Shown here: positions 25,655 to 36,261 of the stretch, one piece after another
How positions within the stretch are numbered: position 1 is the first letter of the stretch
Layout: every line of letters starts with the position of its first letter
Assembly: GCA_900542805.1 (NCBI GenBank)
Contig: UQOW01000001.1
Location: 118,285 to 182,284, forward strand
Direction: 5' to 3'
Length of the DNA: 64,000 nt
Origin: an uncultured Sutterella sp.
GTDB taxonomy: Bacteria; Pseudomonadota; Gammaproteobacteria; Burkholderiales; Burkholderiaceae_F
The notes under the pieces: generated by a model
Told to the model about the DNA's origin: nothing
The model's database searches: none
Seen by the model: only the letters and a program-made list of their open reading frames with translations
Translations under genes and position numbers: made by a program

Positions 25655-28243
25655 ATGAGACAAGACAAATTAACGACAAAGTTTCAGCAGGCACTTGCCG
25701 AAGCACAATCGCTTGCTTTGTCCAATGACAACCAATTTATCGAACCGGAACACATCCTTGCGGCCGTTATGGACGATGAGGAAGGGGTGGCTAATGGTCT
25801 TTTCGAACGGGCCGGGGCCAATGCCAAGCAAATTCGTGAGGCCGTGACCGATGCGATTGCCAAATTCCCGAAAGTGACGGGAACGGGCGGGGACGTTCAA
25901 GTCAGTCGCGACACGGTTCGTGCCTTTAACTTGGCGGAAAAGGAAGCGACAAAACGCTCCGATTCGTTTATCTCGTCGGAAGTCTTTTTGCTGGCGTTAA
26001 CGGATAGTTCGCTCGAAGTTTCTAAGCTTTTGAGCCGTTTCGGTGTGACACGTGGTGCTCTTTCGGCCGCAATCGATGCGATTCGCGGCGGCGAAAAGGT
26101 CGAAGATGCCGAAGGGGAGTCCGGTCGTGATGCCATCAAGCGTTACACGGTGGATTTGACCGAGCGAGCTCGCCTCGGAAAGATTGACCCTGTAATCGGT
26201 CGTGATGATGAAATTCGTCGCACGATGCAGATTTTGCAGCGCCGCACGAAAAACAACCCGGTTCTGATCGGTGAACCCGGTGTCGGTAAGACAGCTGTGG
26301 TCGAGGGACTTGCCCAGCGTATCATCAACGGTGAAGTTCCCGATAGCCTCAAGCACAAGGTGATTTTGTCCTTGGACATGGCAGGTCTTATCGCAGGCGC
26401 CAAGTACCGCGGCGAATTTGAGGAACGCCTTAAGAAGCTACTTAAGGAAGTGACGGCGGCCGAAGGCAAAATCATTCTCTTTATCGATGAGTTGCACACG
26501 GTTGTGGGCGCCGGGAAGACCGAAGGGTCGATGGATGCCGGTAACATGTTAAAGCCCGCGCTTTCGCGCGGTGAGTTGCATGTAATCGGAGCGACGACCT
26601 TAGATGAGTATCGTAAGTACATCGAAAAGGATGCGGCCTTAGAGCGTCGTTTCCAGAAGGTTCTTGTGGACGAACCGAGTTTGGAGGATACGATTGCCAT
26701 TTTGCGCGGGTTGCAGGAAAAGTACGAAGCGCATCACGGCGTTGAAATTACCGACCCGGCAATCGTGGCGGCGGCCGAACTTTCGCAGCGCTATATCACC
26801 GATCGCTTCCTTCCTGATAAGGCTATTGACCTTATCGATGAGGCTGCAAGCCGCGTCAAGATGGAAATTGACTCCAAGCCCGAGGCTCTTGATAAGCTCG
26901 ATCGTCGTTTGATTCAACTGAAAATCGAACGCGAAGCGATGAAAAAGGAGACCGATGACGCAAGCCACAAGCGCTTAGCGGCCATTGAAGAGGAAATCGC
27001 GAAACTGTCGCGCGAGTACTCGGATTTGGAGGAGGTTTGGAAGGCGGAAAAGGCGCAAGCCGTCGGTTCGAAGTCTGTGCGTGATGAAATCGAGCGCACG
27101 AAAATCGAGATGGAAGCTTGCCGTCGTGAAGGTAAGTTCGAACGCTTAGCCGAATTGCAATACGGAGTTCTTCCGAAGTTGGAAGAAAAACTTAAGAAAG
27201 CGGAAAAAGGCGAAAAGCAAGCGGTAACGCATCCGAAGCTCCTGCGTACGAGCGTGGGTGCCGAGGAAATTGCCGAGGTCGTGAGCCGTGCGACGGGGAT
27301 TCCTGTTTCTAAGATGATGCAGGGCGAAAAGGCCAAGCTTTTGGGTATGGCCGATGCTCTGAAAAAACGTGTTATCGGACAGGATGCGGCCGTTGAAGCC
27401 GTAGCGCAGACGGTGCTTCGTAGCCGTGCGGGACTTTCCGATCCGAATCGCCCGTATGGGTCGTTCCTCTTTTTAGGTCCGACCGGTGTCGGTAAGACGG
27501 AGTTGACGAAGGCTTTGTGTGAATTCCTCTTTGATACGGAATCGGCTCTGATTCGTATCGATATGAGTGAATTTATGGAAAAGCACTCTGTGGCTCGTTT
27601 AATCGGTGCTCCTCCGGGATATGTCGGCTATGAAGAAGGCGGCTACCTGACGGAAGCCGTGCGTCGTAAGCCTTATAGCGTCATCTTGCTCGATGAGGTG
27701 GAAAAAGCGCATCCCGATGTCTTTAACGTCCTTTTGCAGGTTTTGGACGACGGTCGTATGACCGACGGACAAGGTCGGACGGTGGACTTTAAGAACACGG
27801 TCATTATCATGACGAGTAACCTCGGCAGCGATGAAATTCAGCGCTTGGCGAATGCTCCGCATGAGCAGGTGAAGGAAGCGGCGATGGCACAAGTCAAAGC
27901 GCACTTCCGTCCGGAGTTCATCAACCGTATTGATGAAATCGTCGTATTCAATAATTTGGATAAGACCTCGATTCGCAAGATTGCTTCTTTGCAGATTGCG
28001 TCTCTCGGCAAGCGCTTGGCCGCTCAGGGTATCGGCTTGAAGTTAAGTGACGCGGCTTTGGACTTTGTCGCAGCAACCGGATTCGATCCCGTGTACGGTG
28101 CTCGTCCGTTAAAGCGTGCCGTTCAGGATTTGCTCGAAAACCCGATGGCAAGAGCGCTTCTTGAAGGTAAGTATGCGCCGGGCGATACGGTTCAGATCGA
28201 ATTAAAGGACGGCAAGTTGGTGTTCCTGGATAAGAAAGACTGA
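25655..28243 (+). CDS. clpB: ATP-dependent disaggregase ClpB
   Basis: Hsp100 disaggregase that, with DnaK, pulls proteins out of aggregates. At 862 aa it has full length. In order: the N-terminal Clp domain (two repeats, residues 1-150), NBD1 with [15 protein letters not shown] near residue 205, the coiled-coil middle domain (about 400-525, for example [17 protein letters not shown]), and NBD2 with [16 protein letters not shown] near 608 and the [20 protein letters not shown] pore region. AAGGAG precedes the ATG. The exact RpoH promoter upstream and a terminator right after the stop show a monocistronic heat-shock gene. Confidence 0.98.
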   Translation: MRQDKLTTKFQQALAEAQSLALSNDNQFIEPEHILAAVMDDEEGVANGLFERAGANAKQIREAVTDAIAKFPKVTGTGGDVQVSRDTVRAFNLAEKEATKRSDSFISSEVFLLALTDSSLEVSKLLSRFGVTRGALSAAIDAIRGGEKVEDAEGESGRDAIKRYTVDLTERARLGKIDPVIGRDDEIRRTMQILQRRTKNNPVLIGEPGVGKTAVVEGLAQRIINGEVPDSLKHKVILSLDMAGLIAGAKYRGEFEERLKKLLKEVTAAEGKIILFIDELHTVVGAGKTEGSMDAGNMLKPALSRGELHVIGATTLDEYRKYIEKDAALERRFQKVLVDEPSLEDTIAILRGLQEKYEAHHGVEITDPAIVAAAELSQRYITDRFLPDKAIDLIDEAASRVKMEIDSKPEALDKLDRRLIQLKIEREAMKKETDDASHKRLAAIEEEIAKLSREYSDLEEVWKAEKAQAVGSKSVRDEIERTKIEMEACRREGKFERLAELQYGVLPKLEEKLKKAEKGEKQAVTHPKLLRTSVGAEEIAEVVSRATGIPVSKMMQGEKAKLLGMADALKKRVIGQDAAVEAVAQTVLRSRAGLSDPNRPYGSFLFLGPTGVGKTELTKALCEFLFDTESALIRIDMSEFMEKHSVARLIGAPPGYVGYEEGGYLTEAVRRKPYSVILLDEVEKAHPDVFNVLLQVLDDGRMTDGQGRTVDFKNTVIIMTSNLGSDEIQRLANAPHEQVKEAAMAQVKAHFRPEFINRIDEIVVFNNLDKTSIRKIASLQIASLGKRLAAQGIGLKLSDAALDFVAATGFDPVYGARPLKRAVQDLLENPMARALLEGKYAPGDTVQIELKDGKLVFLDKKD

Positions 28244-28262
28244 CTCGATTCCTCACTGAAAT

Positions 28263-28297
28263 AATCCCGCAAAGGACAAATCCGATGCGGGATTTTT
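28263..28297 (+). terminator. Intrinsic terminator of clpB
   Basis: AATCCCGCA (28263-28271) pairs with TGCGGGATT (28286-28294) and T residues follow. It lies 20 nt after the clpB stop and just before the convergent gene's stop, so it may work partly in both directions. Confidence 0.85.
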
Positions 28298-28303
28298 GTG
28301 CCG

Positions 28304-29323
28304 TCAGCGGCGTTCTTGCGTCGGCTTGAAGAAGAAATCGAACTGTGCTCCTTCGATCAAGTAAGGAAACGTCTTTTGTCCGTCAGCAAGAACAACACTC
28401 TTGTGATACACAAAACTTAAAGCCGGGAGCGTCTTGGTTAAGTCTTCAAACGCTTTTTCAGCCAGTCTGTCAAATTCATCGGTTTTTATCCAAGCACTTC
28501 CGTTCCAGCGGAAAAACGGCATACCGCTTGCATTCTGGCTCGGGGCATACGGGTGTGCGCCGATTCGATAGCCGAGTCGGTCTTCACGATCTAAAAAACT
28601 TGTGAGCACTTCTTCGGGCCGTTTAGGCTCGACCTTTTCTTTTAGACCTCCGATCGCAAAGGGAATCACGGCCGGTTTTGTATCATCCGGGGACCTTGCA
28701 ATCACAATCATCCCGCACGTTCCGATCGGGGCACGGCCGACAGCCTCCGGGCTATAACGGCATCCGAGCGATTCGTTTTCCAGAAAGACAGCCATGGAAT
28801 GCACCGTAGCATCTTGGGTTACGGTTCTGCGGATTAAGTCGAGGTGATAGACCGATTGGGTGTCGGTTTTTCGTAGGCTGTTAAAAAAAGAGCGCGTTAA
28901 AAGAGAAACGATTTTCTTTTGCGCTTGTCCGTTGGTGTCGGCCTGCGCTTCGTCGACAAAGCCGAAGAATTGGTTCTCCGCCGAAGAAGTCGTCAAATTT
29001 GCCGTCATGGCCTCAATGAGTCCCTCGGATGAATACGTGCCCTTGTAATTAGGTGTCTTGTTCGGCTGAGCACGACTGATAGGAGTGCCCCCTTCAATCC
29101 AACGTCGCTGCAAAACGGTGCTTGTTCCTGCTTTCCCGGAAAAATCGGAAGGAGTTGACGTGTCGGACGGCACGCCTTGTAAACCGAAGTAATGCACGAG
29201 GTTGCCGGCACGTGAAATCGTCGCATCGTAGTCCATACCGTATTGCCGCGTGACGGTATTTTGGCAGGCGCAAAGAAGTGCGCAACAGCAAAGAACGGAA
29301 CTTAGTAAAAATCGATCGGACAC
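28304..29323 (-). CDS. Putative lipoprotein of unknown function (339 aa)
   Basis: Function not recognised. The N-terminus is a Cys-rich lipoprotein signal (MSDRFLLSSVLCCCALLCAC, modified Cys probably residue 20). The mature part has segments such as RQYGMDYDATISRAGNLVHY, GTCGMIVIARSPDD and IEGAQFDFFFKP, with no membrane helix, so an envelope-anchored soluble protein is expected. It stands alone between clpB (convergent) and purB (same strand, 60 nt downstream of this gene's start), so purB transcription could run into it. No ligand or enzyme motif was seen. Confidence 0.78.
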   Translation of the reverse strand: MSDRFLLSSVLCCCALLCACQNTVTRQYGMDYDATISRAGNLVHYFGLQGVPSDTSTPSDFSGKAGTSTVLQRRWIEGGTPISRAQPNKTPNYKGTYSSEGLIEAMTANLTTSSAENQFFGFVDEAQADTNGQAQKKIVSLLTRSFFNSLRKTDTQSVYHLDLIRRTVTQDATVHSMAVFLENESLGCRYSPEAVGRAPIGTCGMIVIARSPDDTKPAVIPFAIGGLKEKVEPKRPEEVLTSFLDREDRLGYRIGAHPYAPSQNASGMPFFRWNGSAWIKTDEFDRLAEKAFEDLTKTLPALSFVYHKSVVLADGQKTFPYLIEGAQFDFFFKPTQERR

Positions 29324-29383
29324 AAAATCACCTGAAGAAAAGGAAATCCGGAGACAGGATTGACCCTGCCGCCGGCTAAAACG

Positions 29384-30778
<1,395 letters not shown>

Positions 30779-30844
30779 TCAGACGGTAAGTATTGTAAAC
30801 GAGCATGGTACGCTTGCCGAGCAAGAATCCAGTCAGGGGGAACA

Positions 30845-30885
30845 GAAAAATAAAGCCTCCGAAATCCGAGGGCTTCGAAGGCTTT
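30845..30885 (-). terminator. Intrinsic terminator of the gene at 30903-31292
   Basis: On the minus strand, AAAGCCTTCGAA and TTCGGAGGCTTT form a 12-bp stem with one U-G pair and a 10-nt loop, followed by an A and five T. It lies 17 nt after the stop. Confidence 0.85.
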
Positions 30886-30902
30886 AAGAGAGACCCTGCT
30901 TT

Positions 30903-31292
30903 TTAGGGCATTTGGATGGGAGAACTGCCGGTATCCGGCGGAACACCGAATCCCGGGGTGCCCGGCGTGACAATTTTCGTTGCGGCTTCGCGGCGCATTT
31001 CCTGAATCTTGTCGATGGTCTTTTGAACACCGGCTTTCGCCGCTTCTCCGTACTTTTTGACAGCTTCTTGAACCGTGTCGGCTTCGATATCGAAGTTAAT
31101 CGGCAACGGTCCCATCTGGGTCATGATTTGAATCTCGCCCGAGAAAATGAGCTTACGGGAAGGATCTGCACTGCCGTCGGCAAGAACGGGAGTGAGAATA
31201 CGGATGTTTCCCATCTTACGGTCAGTGAGAATCTCTTCCGAATACAGATTCGCCGCGTCCATCTCGGCATTGATCGAGTCAAGCTCAGACAT
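30903..31292 (-). CDS. Conserved small cytoplasmic protein of unknown function (129 aa)
   Basis: Function not recognised. It begins MSELDSINAEMDAANLYSEE, has no signal peptide, and contains SRKLIFSGEIQIMTQMGPLP and an amphipathic helix KKYGEAAKAGVQKTIDKIQE. The C-terminal tail is Pro/Gly rich (TPGTPGFGVPPD). Small acidic proteins with this kind of layout occur in Burkholderiales. It lies downstream of uspA on the same strand (48 nt) and has its own strong terminator, so the two may share a stress-related transcript. The start codon is the first ATG and the frame is clean. Confidence 0.75.
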   Translation of the reverse strand: MSELDSINAEMDAANLYSEEILTDRKMGNIRILTPVLADGSADPSRKLIFSGEIQIMTQMGPLPINFDIEADTVQEAVKKYGEAAKAGVQKTIDKIQEMRREAATKIVTPGTPGFGVPPDTGSSPIQMP

Positions 31293-31340
31293 TGTTTCTC
31301 CTAAAAAGACAATCGGCTCGTTACCGGGCCGAAAAACGTA

Positions 31341-31775
31341 TTAACGGTAAACGATAACCGGCAATTTGGAATAGGCCAGAACCCGCTGCGTTTCACTGCC
31401 GAGAATCAGGGCTGCCAGACCTTTGCGCCCGTGGCTCGCCATAAAGATGCAATCGCACCCTTTGGACTCGGCTGTGGAAATAATCGCCTCGGCCGGCGAG
31501 AAATTCTTAATCGCCAGCGTTTGAACGGGAACTCCGGCATCCTCAGCAATGGCCTGCGCTTCCGCAAGTCTTCCTTCGGCAAGCGCGAGCATACGCTCGT
31601 CGTAGTCATCGATGGATTCCGGACGGTATTCATTGACGGCGGTGTAGTTGTACGGCTCAATGACGGTCAGAAGCGTGATTTTTGCCCCGAGTTGTTTGGC
31701 AAAGGATACCGCTCCCTTGACTGCCGCTAAAGAGAGGTTGGAACCGTCAGTCGGTACCAGAAAGCTTTTGTACAT
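31341..31775 (-). CDS. Universal stress protein UspA family
   Basis: A 144-aa cytoplasmic single-domain Usp. MYKSFLVPTDGSNLSLAAVK provides the ATP-binding Asp near the N-terminus, and the C-terminal ASHGRKGLAALILGSETQ matches the G-x2-G-x9-G-S/T nucleotide motif of ATP-binding Usps, so this one probably binds ATP. TCGGAGGG precedes the start. The family takes part in survival under starvation and stress; the specific role of this copy is unknown. Confidence 0.93.
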   Translation of the reverse strand: MYKSFLVPTDGSNLSLAAVKGAVSFAKQLGAKITLLTVIEPYNYTAVNEYRPESIDDYDERMLALAEGRLAEAQAIAEDAGVPVQTLAIKNFSPAEAIISTAESKGCDCIFMASHGRKGLAALILGSETQRVLAYSKLPVIVYR

Positions 31776-31851
31776 TACGCGCCCTCCGATTAAATCGATG
31801 TAACGCTCCTATTTTAGGGCAAGGAAGGCTGAGTGGGGTGTCGCAAGAGGG

Positions 31852-31886
31852 GAAAATTTCCGAAGGCCGCTCGGGCCCTCGGAAAT
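31852..31886 (-). terminator. Intrinsic terminator of the RND efflux operon
   Basis: On the minus strand, ATTTCCGA pairs with TCGGAAAT, with an inner GGCC/GGCC extension, and TTTT follows. It is positioned just after the pump gene stop at 31896. Confidence 0.7.
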
Positions 31887-31895
31887 CCGTATCGA

Positions 31896-34800
31896 CTACT
31901 CAGATTTCGGTGTTTTTTTCGTGCGGGCAAACCACGTGAAAAAGACCGGTACGAAGAACGTGGCAACGAAGGTAGCCGCAAGCATGCCGCCGCACACGCC
32001 CGTTCCCATCGAACGGCGTGCCATGGCACCGGCACCGGTACTGAACACCAGGGGTAAAACCCCGAGAATAAAGGCCATCGATGTCATGAGAATCGGTCGC
32101 ATACGAAGACGCGCTCCGGCAAGCGCCGCCTCACGCGCCGATAGTCCTTCGTGCATTTTTTCACTGGCAAATTCGACAATTAAAATCGCATTTTTCGCCG
32201 AGAGTCCGATTAAAACGAGTAGGCCGATTTGAAAATAAATGTCGTTGGGCGTTGCTCGGATTTGCAGAGCCGTGAGAGCCCCTAAAACGGCAAACGGCAC
32301 CGACATGATGACGGCAATCGGAAGCGACCAGCGTTCATAGAGCGCTGCTAAGAGCAAAAAGACAATCACCAAGCCGAAACTAAACGCCTGCATCGAAGAG
32401 CTTCCGATGCGTTTTTCATGCCAGGCTTGTCCGACCCAAGAGATACCGTACCCATCGGGAAGAAGTTTTTCGGCCATATCTTCGACAAGACGCACGGCAT
32501 CGCCTGAGCTCACGCCCTCGACAGCCGAACCCGAGAACATGGCCGCCAAATACCCGTCGTTACGCGTCAGACTTTCGGCTCCCGAGACACGCTCGGTCGT
32601 AATCAGAGAGGCCAGCGGAATCATGTTTCCGTCGCTACTACGAACCCAGCATCGCGTCAGGTCTTCCGGACTCATACGAAAACGCGGTTCGGCTTGCATG
32701 ATGACGCGTCGAATCTTGCCGTTTCGCGTAAAGTCGTTGACGTAGTTTCCGGAGAAAAAACTCTGGAGCGTCGAGAAAATCGAAGCGGTCGTCACGTTAA
32801 GACGCATGGCTTTTTCTTCATCGACATTGACTTTGATTACCGGGGCCCCCGCACGCATCATATGGCGGAGACCTGTTAGTTCCGGGCGCTTTTTCAGCGC
32901 GGCGATAAAATCATCGGCGACGGCATGTAGCAAAACGGGATCGTCGGTCCCTCGAGCCTGAATGTAGCCCGAAAAACCGCTTGAACGACCGAGTCCCCGA
33001 ATCGGATTGGGCTGAGAGGCAACGGCAACGGCCTCAGTGGATGTATCGCCGAGTTTTTGCAGTTCACGGCGTAGCTCGAAGGCCGTTTTCTCACGCTGGC
33101 TCCAGTCCTTGAGTTTTAAAATAAAGGTCGCGGCCGAGGCACGTATGTCGTTACTTTGTTGGTCGTTTCCGACCATCGCCAAAACGCTTTCCACGCCCTC
33201 GAGATTTTGCTCGATCAGAAGACGCATCTTCTCGACTTCTTTTTCCGTTCGGTTAAACGAGGCGCTCGAGGGAAGCGTAAAGGACATGCGCAAAATGCCT
33301 TGATCTTCGACAGGCACAAAAGTCGTCGGTGTGGAAATAAATAGGAGATAAACCGAAGCGCAGACACCGAAAAAGACAAGGACCGCCGTCTTTGTGTGAT
33401 CTAAAAAGAAGGCAATCCCGCGAAGGTACAGGGCCCCAGCTTTTTTCAGAAGGCAATTGACCGTATCAAAAAGGCGATTGCGTGTAGTTTTTTCCTTTTT
33501 GAGGAGAATCGCACACAGGGCCGGTGTGAGCGTCAAGGCAACAAAACCCGACAGACACACGGCAACGGCCACGGTGGCCGAGAACTGACGGTAAAGCTCG
33601 CCGGCCATACCGCCCAAAAAGGCCACGGGCACAAAGACGGCCGAGAGCACGAGGATGATGGCTACAAGGGCACTTGAGACTTCCTTCATGGCTTTTTTCG
33701 CAGCCTCGTGCGGACTAAGACCTTCGCTCATCAGACGAGAAACGTTTTCCAAAACGACAATCGCATCGTCAACGACAATACCGATGACAAGCGTCATGGC
33801 AAAAAGCGTGAGCGTATTTAAAGAAAAGTTAAAGAACCAAAGACCGGCCATCGTACCGATGAGCGAGACAGGGACCGAGAGCATCGGAATGAGTGTTGCG
33901 CGCCAGTTTTGCAAGAATAGATAAATGACGAGCAACACCAGTAGACCGGCTTCTAAAAGCGTGATGAACACTTCGTGGAGCGAGGCATTGACAAAGACTG
34001 TCGTATCGTCGGTGATTGTGTGGGTGATTTTGTTTTTCGGATACAAGTGAGCAAGACGGGCTAGTTCTTCTTTCGCGGCTTTGGCTGCAGCAACGGCATT
34101 GGCGCCGGTTTGCAAAAAGACAGCGAGCGTAATCGAAGGTTTCCCGTTAAAGATGTTGACCATCTCGTAGCTGCGGTTTCCGAGCTCAACGGTGGCAACG
34201 TCACGCAAGCGGACAATGCGGTTTTCCGAATCCGCGCGCAGAATTACCGCGCCGAATTCCTCAGGCGTTAAAAGCTGTCCTTTGGTACGTGTGGTGTAAA
34301 AAAGTTGTTGCTCGTCCGTAGTCGGTGCGACACCGATACGCCCGGCACCGCGTTCGTAGTTTTTATCGTTAACAGCCGCATCGATATCCTCAGGCGTAAT
34401 CCCGAATTTGGCCATGCGTTGCGGGTCAAGCCAGATGCGCATGGCGCCTTGTGCGTTACCGAAGACGCTGACATCACCGATTCCGGGAAGTCTCCGCAAC
34501 TGATCGACGACATTTAAAAGGGCGTAATCGGCCATGTCGATGCGGCTCATCGAGCCGTCCGGCGACGTGTACGCTACGATTAAAAGCGTTTCTTCATCGT
34601 GCTTACGAACGCTGATGCCGTCTTGCTGAATCTTTTTGGGAAGGCGCTTTTCAACGGTTCGAACCCGATTGTTGATTTCCAAAACGGCATCGTTTGGATT
34701 GGTGCCGACATCAAAAATGCACGAGATACGGACGTTGCCGTTTGAACGAATACTCGTGTTGTAGTAAAGAAGTCCCTGAATGCCCGAGAGTTGATCTTCG

Positions 34801-34997
34801 ATGGGGGCTGCGACCGTACGAGCTAAAACTGAGGCACTGGCGCCTTCCCAGGATGTCGAGATCGTCACCGCGGGCGGCGCGATGTTCGGATACTGAGAGA
34901 CAGGCAAAACCAGGTAACAAAGGATGCCGCCGAGCACGATGAGGATCGACAGAACCGAAGCGAAGATGGGACGACGGATGCAAAACTGACTGAGCAT
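31896..34997 (-). CDS. RND (HAE-1) efflux pump inner-membrane permease
   Basis: AcrB/MexB-type proton-driven drug exporter, 1033 aa with 12 membrane helices and two large periplasmic loops. The proton-relay residues are visible: the Asp pair in IGIVVDDAIVVLENVSRLM (TM4) and the Lys in GLSAKNAILIVEFASEKM (TM10). The N-terminus MLSQFCIRRPIFASVLSILI is typical. It lies 11 nt after the stop of the adaptor gene and is followed by a terminator. No outer-membrane factor gene is in the operon, so the pump must use a TolC-like channel encoded elsewhere. Substrates cannot be predicted. Confidence 0.96.
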   Translation of the reverse strand: MLSQFCIRRPIFASVLSILIVLGGILCYLVLPVSQYPNIAPPAVTISTSWEGASASVLARTVAAPIEDQLSGIQGLLYYNTSIRSNGNVRISCIFDVGTNPNDAVLEINNRVRTVEKRLPKKIQQDGISVRKHDEETLLIVAYTSPDGSMSRIDMADYALLNVVDQLRRLPGIGDVSVFGNAQGAMRIWLDPQRMAKFGITPEDIDAAVNDKNYERGAGRIGVAPTTDEQQLFYTTRTKGQLLTPEEFGAVILRADSENRIVRLRDVATVELGNRSYEMVNIFNGKPSITLAVFLQTGANAVAAAKAAKEELARLAHLYPKNKITHTITDDTTVFVNASLHEVFITLLEAGLLVLLVIYLFLQNWRATLIPMLSVPVSLIGTMAGLWFFNFSLNTLTLFAMTLVIGIVVDDAIVVLENVSRLMSEGLSPHEAAKKAMKEVSSALVAIILVLSAVFVPVAFLGGMAGELYRQFSATVAVAVCLSGFVALTLTPALCAILLKKEKTTRNRLFDTVNCLLKKAGALYLRGIAFFLDHTKTAVLVFFGVCASVYLLFISTPTTFVPVEDQGILRMSFTLPSSASFNRTEKEVEKMRLLIEQNLEGVESVLAMVGNDQQSNDIRASAATFILKLKDWSQREKTAFELRRELQKLGDTSTEAVAVASQPNPIRGLGRSSGFSGYIQARGTDDPVLLHAVADDFIAALKKRPELTGLRHMMRAGAPVIKVNVDEEKAMRLNVTTASIFSTLQSFFSGNYVNDFTRNGKIRRVIMQAEPRFRMSPEDLTRCWVRSSDGNMIPLASLITTERVSGAESLTRNDGYLAAMFSGSAVEGVSSGDAVRLVEDMAEKLLPDGYGISWVGQAWHEKRIGSSSMQAFSFGLVIVFLLLAALYERWSLPIAVIMSVPFAVLGALTALQIRATPNDIYFQIGLLVLIGLSAKNAILIVEFASEKMHEGLSAREAALAGARLRMRPILMTSMAFILGVLPLVFSTGAGAMARRSMGTGVCGGMLAATFVATFFVPVFFTWFARTKKTPKSE

Positions 34998-35008
34998 GGG
35001 GTCCCTTC

Positions 35009-36130
35009 TTACGGCGTACCGTCACGGGACACGATGTTGACGGAAACCGGCAGTCCGTCCCGCAGACGTTGGATTTGGTCAATCAGGATTTTATCGCCTG
35101 TTTTAAGGCCGGAAAGAATAATCCAATCGGTATCTTTCCAAGTGCCGACCGTAACCGGTACGGACCGAACGCGTCCGTCTTGCTCTGTAAAGACACGGTA
35201 TGTTCCGTCAGACATCTGTTGGACACATTTTTGCGGAATGCGGTACACCCCCGCCAGTTTCTTAAGACCGAGTTGAACGGAAACAAGCTCGCCGGGCACG
35301 AGTCCCGAGCCCGGGGCCACAACGCTGCGTAGCGTTCGCGTTGAGGTGGTCGTGTCTATTTGCCGGGAAACATAGTCGAGTTTGGCGGCAATCTCGCGCC
35401 GTGAGGAATCAAAGAGGCGAACGGGGTTATCGGTCGTAACGGGGTTCCCCGCTAGGTCACGCTCGGAAAGCTGAAACGTGACGCGCAGATTATCCGGTTG
35501 CGTCAATGTTGTCAGTCGTGTGGAATTGGCGCTAATGAGAGCCCCGATATTGAGTTCACACCGACCGGCAACGCCGTTGCTCGGTGCCTTTACACGGGTG
35601 CGGTCGAAAGCGACCTGAGCATCGTCTTGTTTTGCTCGTGCTTGTTTGAGTTGTGCCCGAGCGACTTTCAGAGCGCTTTTAGCGTCGTCAAAAAGCTTGC
35701 GACTTGTGGCATTGGCTTTTAAAAGCGCTTCATAACGTTTGTAGTCGGTAAGCGCGATTTGTTCCGAGGCAACAGCCTGTTCGACCGAGGCTTTTGCCGC
35801 ATTTAAGGCCGCTTCATACACGGCATCGTCAATGACAAACAGTGTTTGACCGTCTCGGACCGTATCGCCTTCTTTGTAGGTAATTGCCGTCAAAGTGCCC
35901 GAAACTTGAGCACGAATTTCGGCTTGGCGGGCTCCCTCGGTTTCTCCGAGGGTTTCGATCCACAGTATTTCATCGGTCGGGGTCGCACTGACGGCCCGAA
36001 CGGCTAGCGGCGTTTCGGATGCAACGGCTTGTTTGGGTCCCCCTTTGTCGCATCCCGTGAAGGAGACGAGCATCGCGGAACTGAAAAAAAGAAGCGCAGT
36101 CAGCGTGACTGCGGATGTCGGAATTCGCAT
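35009..36130 (-). CDS. RND efflux periplasmic adaptor (membrane fusion) lipoprotein
   Basis: AcrA/MexA-type adaptor, 373 aa, linking the pump to an outer-membrane channel. The N-terminal signal ends in a lipobox-like SFTGC followed by DKGG. The usual order is seen: a lipoyl half-motif (EIRAQVSGTLTAITYKEGDTV), a helical hairpin around residues 110-160 rich in Ala/Lys/Gln, the second half (VKAPSNGVAGRCELNIGALI) and beta-barrel segments ending with LQDGLPVSV-like DGLPVSVNIV. It is first in the operon. No TetR-type repressor gene is adjacent; the upstream 131 nt to the pepP-like stop hold no other gene. Confidence 0.94.
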   Translation of the reverse strand: MRIPTSAVTLTALLFFSSAMLVSFTGCDKGGPKQAVASETPLAVRAVSATPTDEILWIETLGETEGARQAEIRAQVSGTLTAITYKEGDTVRDGQTLFVIDDAVYEAALNAAKASVEQAVASEQIALTDYKRYEALLKANATSRKLFDDAKSALKVARAQLKQARAKQDDAQVAFDRTRVKAPSNGVAGRCELNIGALISANSTRLTTLTQPDNLRVTFQLSERDLAGNPVTTDNPVRLFDSSRREIAAKLDYVSRQIDTTTSTRTLRSVVAPGSGLVPGELVSVQLGLKKLAGVYRIPQKCVQQMSDGTYRVFTEQDGRVRSVPVTVGTWKDTDWIILSGLKTGDKILIDQIQRLRDGLPVSVNIVSRDGTP

Positions 36131-36261
36131 GATGGTCCTGCCGCATATGTTAACAACCCTTTGAGTAACGTTACCGCGAAGTCAAAAGGCAGTCGATTCG
36201 ATGCAAGAAAAAACTATTTCAACAAATGTAACGAATTGTACATTCGCCCGAGAGCCGTAAC

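Noticed and set aside
31305..31340. Terminator after uspA
   Set aside because: Only a 5-bp TCGGC/GCCGA stem with an interrupted T-run is present, too weak to call.
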